Source of the DNA: Cryomorphaceae bacterium
GTDB lineage: Bacteria > Bacteroidota > Bacteroidia > Flavobacteriales > Crocinitomicaceae
DNA: 47,552 bases
Assembly: GCA_021298235.1 (NCBI GenBank)
Contig: JAJTDX010000033.1
Coordinates: 1-47,552, forward strand
Direction of reading: 5' to 3'
Of the stretch, positions 45,450-47,552 are shown one piece after another. Under the pieces are notes generated by a model. It saw nothing but the letters and a program-made list of their open reading frames with translations. It had not been told where the DNA came from and did no database searches. The position numbers and the translations under genes are program-made. Each line of letters begins with the position of its first letter. Position 1 is the first letter of the stretch.

Positions 45450-45723
45450 AACGTTTGTTTACCTGAGTTATAGGCACAGAACACAATGGCACCTGTTCAC
45501 CAAACCTGTCTTGCAAAAAGTTATCAATTGCGGAAAAATGAAGCGCTTTAGTTTGAAGTGTTAGTACAGTTCTAGTCTTTGTAACCAAATGTCCGTCTTC
45601 AATGTAATAGGATACATTATCCTTGTCTATTGAAATCTTGGCCGCCAAACGTTCTTTTAATAACTCTTCAACAAGTACCGGCGCCTCAAAGTTTTCGTCT
45701 AAATAAATGATAATATTAACCAT
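45406..45723 (-). CDS. CutA-like small protein
   Basis: This 105-residue protein resembles CutA, a ferredoxin-fold trimer. Aligned points are VEELLKERLAA (CutA: ARALVEERLAA), YYIEDGHLVTKTRTVLTLQTK (CutA: YRWEGKI then EEVLLLIKT), and VPLCSVPI (CutA: VPEIIALPI). The similarity is weak but continuous along the whole length. CutA and PII proteins share a fold, and SbtA proteins are usually controlled by a PII-like SbtB, so a regulatory role in this operon is possible but unproved. It starts 9 nt after the first gene of the operon. Confidence 0.6.
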   Translation of the reverse strand: MVNIIIYLDENFEAPVLVEELLKERLAAKISIDKDNVSYYIEDGHLVTKTRTVLTLQTKALHFSAIDNFLQDRFGEQVPLCSVPITQVNKRFDQFIRENTSREND

Positions 45724-45732
45724 CCCAGCCTC

Positions 45733-45996
45733 TTAGAACTTAATCGTTACCTCAGCATTCAACGTAACCTGATTTTTGTTTTTCTTAGACTGCTCAATTA
45801 TTTCTTTCACACGAGTTCTAGTTTTTTTCAAATACGCTATCCTCTCATGGTGTTTTTCTAAACCGGGAATGCCCATCTCCATCTTTGTTAACGATTGAAC
45901 CTCATGAAAACGAATCTTTTCATTAATCAGGTTCATCAATATTTCCAAAGCCTCATCAGAGGTAAATTCACCTTCAATTAAATTAAATGCTTCCAT
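45733..45996 (-). CDS. Small protein of unknown function, first gene of the sbtA operon
   Basis: This 87-residue protein starts MEAFNLIEGEF, which I recall from small Bacteroidota proteins with no assigned function. It is helical with many charges (residues 12-70) and ends in an alternating pattern that suggests a beta strand. A -7 box lies 16 nt upstream. Four genes follow with a 9-nt gap and then overlaps. Confidence 0.7.
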   Translation of the reverse strand: MEAFNLIEGEFTSDEALEILMNLINEKIRFHEVQSLTKMEMGIPGLEKHHERIAYLKKTRTRVKEIIEQSKKNKNQVTLNAEVTIKF

Positions 45997-46012
45997 GAAC
46001 TAAATTTTTGTT

Positions 46013-46020
46013 CAAAATTA
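46013..46020 (-). promoter_or_regulatory. -7 promoter box of the sbtA operon
   Basis: TAATTTTG on the minus strand matches TAnnTTTG exactly, 16 nt before the ATG at 45996. It lies in the 82-bp AT-rich gap shared with the divergent LysR gene, where a LysR operator would be expected. Confidence 0.5.
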
Positions 46021-46078
46021 TCCCATCCTATTCATTAATTTTTATTTATATTTATTATGTTTTTTATAACTCATTTAA

Positions 46079-46990
46079 ATGAATTACACATTGAGACAAC
46101 TTCAGATCTTTTATGAGATCTCGAAAAATGAAAGTATCACTCAAACAGCAGAAGAACTGCATTTGTCACAACCTGCGGTTTCAATTCAACTTAAAAATTT
46201 CCAGCAGCAATTTGAATTTCCATTGACTGAAACCATTGGAAGAAAGTTATATATTACGGATTTTGGAAAGGAGATCGCTCAAGCTGCTGAACGAATTCTT
46301 TTAGAATCCGAGAACATAGACCAGCGCGTTAAAGCATACAAAGGGCAACTTTTCGGTAAGTTAAAGATCTCCACTGTTTCTACAGGGAAATATATAATTC
46401 CATACTATCTGTCAGCATTTCTGCGTGAAAATCCAGGTGTGGAATTAGAGCTGGATGTAACCAATAAAGCGAGAGTAATTGAGAGTGTTGAAAATAATCA
46501 GACCGATTTTGCGCTGATGTCCGTTCTTCCTGCAAAGCTCCAATTGGAGCATATCGAACTTTTGAAGAACGATTTATTCCTCGTTGGTTCGACAAAATCA
46601 GTTTTGGATAAAAATTTATACAGCAACCTCATATTGAAAAAAATTCCACTGATCTATAGAGAACAGGGATCAGGTACGCGATATACCATGGAAAAATATC
46701 TTGACAAAAATTCAATAGATATAAAACCACGTCTGGAGCTCACTTCGAATGAAGCTGTCAAGCAAGCTGTAATCGCTGACCTTGGATTGTCAATCATGCC
46801 CTATATTGGCATTAAAAATGAGATTAAATTGGGCTTGCTAAAAATAATTCCTGTAAAAGGACTACCCATTACGACGAGCTGGTACTTTGCACATCACAAA
46901 TCAAAAAACCTTTCGCCTGTAGCCAGAGCACTCAAAGCTTACTTAACTCAGCACAAAGCGGAGATAGAGCGCACTTATTTTTCGGCTTAG
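46079..46990 (+). CDS. LysR-family transcriptional regulator
   Basis: This 303-residue regulator has a winged helix-turn-helix at residues 3-62 (SITQTAEELHLSQPAVSIQLKNFQ) and a two-lobed effector-binding domain from about residue 90 (KLKISTVSTGKYIIPYYLSAF). It is divergent from the operon that ends in the SbtA-like transporter, the usual arrangement of a LysR protein and its target. LysR proteins such as CmpR and CcmR control bicarbonate uptake in cyanobacteria, so a similar role is plausible here. It ends 16 nt from the convergent T9SS gene. Confidence 0.92.
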   Translation: MNYTLRQLQIFYEISKNESITQTAEELHLSQPAVSIQLKNFQQQFEFPLTETIGRKLYITDFGKEIAQAAERILLESENIDQRVKAYKGQLFGKLKISTVSTGKYIIPYYLSAFLRENPGVELELDVTNKARVIESVENNQTDFALMSVLPAKLQLEHIELLKNDLFLVGSTKSVLDKNLYSNLILKKIPLIYREQGSGTRYTMEKYLDKNSIDIKPRLELTSNEAVKQAVIADLGLSIMPYIGIKNEIKLGLLKIIPVKGLPITTSWYFAHHKSKNLSPVARALKAYLTQHKAEIERTYFSA

Positions 46991-47006
46991 AGACCTGCCT
47001 CAAATA

Positions 47007-47552
47007 TTAGCGTAGAACTGCAATTCTGAACTTTGAAGGAATTCCGTTAATTTCAGTCGTAAGATAATACATGCCCACAGTGACATCAGGCATGCTAACT
47101 TCCATGCTAGACCCGGTCGCTCTCTCGCTGTACACACGTTTGCCGTTAATGTCTACTATCTCAACACTATTATTCAACTCAAGACCATTTACAGTAAATG
47201 TACCTTTACTTGGATTTGGGAATATCTGCAGTAACGCGTTCTCATTTTCCAAAACGGACAAACATGACTCTACTGTAACCGCCACTGTAGCCGAGTCCTG
47301 ACAACCATTTGCATCAGTATAATTAGCAATCACATACCATGTTCCAACACCTGTAAATGGCGAAGATGGGTCAAAAGATGTTCCGCTGACACCAGGCCCA
47401 GAAAGTATTGAGCTTGAAGGGGTAGGGACTAGGGTAAGCAAACCTGAATTGATACAAACGGAATTATCGGCATCCGTAGTTGTCAATGTCGCACTTGGCA
47501 ATGCATTCACTGTTATTGTTTGCGACTGCGAATCTGTGCCTGCCGAATTTGT
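47007..47552 (-). CDS. T9SS-secreted protein, C-terminal part (runs off window)
   Basis: Only the last 181 codons are in the window; the frame is open to the right edge, so the apparent GTG at 47510 is not a real start. The visible part has an Ig-like or PKD-like repeat (GTWYVIANYTDANGCQDSATVAVTV) and a type A type IX secretion sorting domain starting IFPNPSKGTFTV, then VEIVDINGKRVY and ending KFRIAVLR. The sorting domain directs export across the outer membrane. Ser/Thr-rich repeats suggest a large adhesin or surface protein. Confidence 0.9.
   Translation of the reverse strand, partial: TNSAGTDSQSQTITVNALPSATLTTTDADNSVCINSGLLTLVPTPSSSILSGPGVSGTSFDPSSPFTGVGTWYVIANYTDANGCQDSATVAVTVESCLSVLENENALLQIFPNPSKGTFTVNGLELNNSVEIVDINGKRVYSERATGSSMEVSMPDVTVGMYYLTTEINGIPSKFRIAVLR

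Noticed and set aside
1..47552. tRNA, rRNA or riboswitch in the intergenic gaps
   Set aside because: Gaps are short and AT-rich; reading both strands showed no cloverleaf with a TTC-type arm and no recognised riboswitch core.

Overview
The window looks like a chromosomal segment from a member of the Bacteroidota, most likely a Flavobacteriales-type marine or freshwater bacterium. Four things support this: a type IX secretion C-terminal sorting domain at the right edge; repeated TAnnTTTG -7 promoter boxes with few Shine-Dalgarno sequences; Bacteroidota-type proteins (DUF4290, a MurA with Asp in place of the catalytic Cys, a Tgt without the zinc cysteines, a PafA-type phosphatase); and a DnaJ with only two of the usual four CxxCxGxG motifs, as I remember from Flavobacteriia. 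No rRNA, tRNA, CRISPR array, integrase or transposase was seen.

Layout. 1-6 kb: dnaK (minus), alaS and a group 4 glycosyltransferase (plus). 6-8.3 kb: an AAA/DUF4143 ATPase gene with two operator-like palindromes, sitting where the C-terminal part of an NtrC-type response regulator should be. 8.4-11.5 kb: a NatA/NatB-like ABC exporter and a Ppx/GppA phosphatase. 11.5-14.1 kb: grpE, dnaJ and a CPBP-family membrane protease (minus). 14.2-19 kb: an operon of two SGNH-type proteins, an MBOAT O-acyltransferase and a small membrane protein, probably for acylating an exported glycan. 19-21.2 kb: an orphan TPR histidine kinase coupled to a small unknown protein. 21.2-25 kb: paaZ, a cupin lipoprotein and dusB. 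25-25.5 kb: a gene-free stretch that holds the remnant of a second AAA/DUF4143 gene with its own pair of palindromes. 25.5-33.2 kb, all minus: yjdM/phnA, a TlpA-like thioredoxin, murA, a DUF4290 gene, purL, an LptF/G permease and tgt. 33.3-37.1 kb, plus: a family 2 glycosyltransferase, an ECF sigma factor, rsmG, cysC and cysQ. 37.1-42.6 kb: an unknown protein, a P-type cation ATPase with an internal 12-bp repeat, pafA and miaE. 42.6-47 kb: a tightly packed minus-strand operon (unknown protein, CutA-like protein, DUF6671, Sua5, SbtA-like bicarbonate transporter) with a divergent LysR regulator. The window ends inside a T9SS-secreted protein gene.

Most genes are ordinary housekeeping. Three signals stand out. 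First, an AAA/DUF4143 module occurs twice, once intact and once decayed; both copies have two palindromes centred about 32 bp apart, and the intact copy truncates a regulator. Second, an SbtA-like bicarbonate importer overlaps by 35 nt the gene for Sua5, an enzyme that consumes bicarbonate. Third, six of eight convergent gene pairs have stop codons within 4 nt of each other, leaving no room for conventional terminators.
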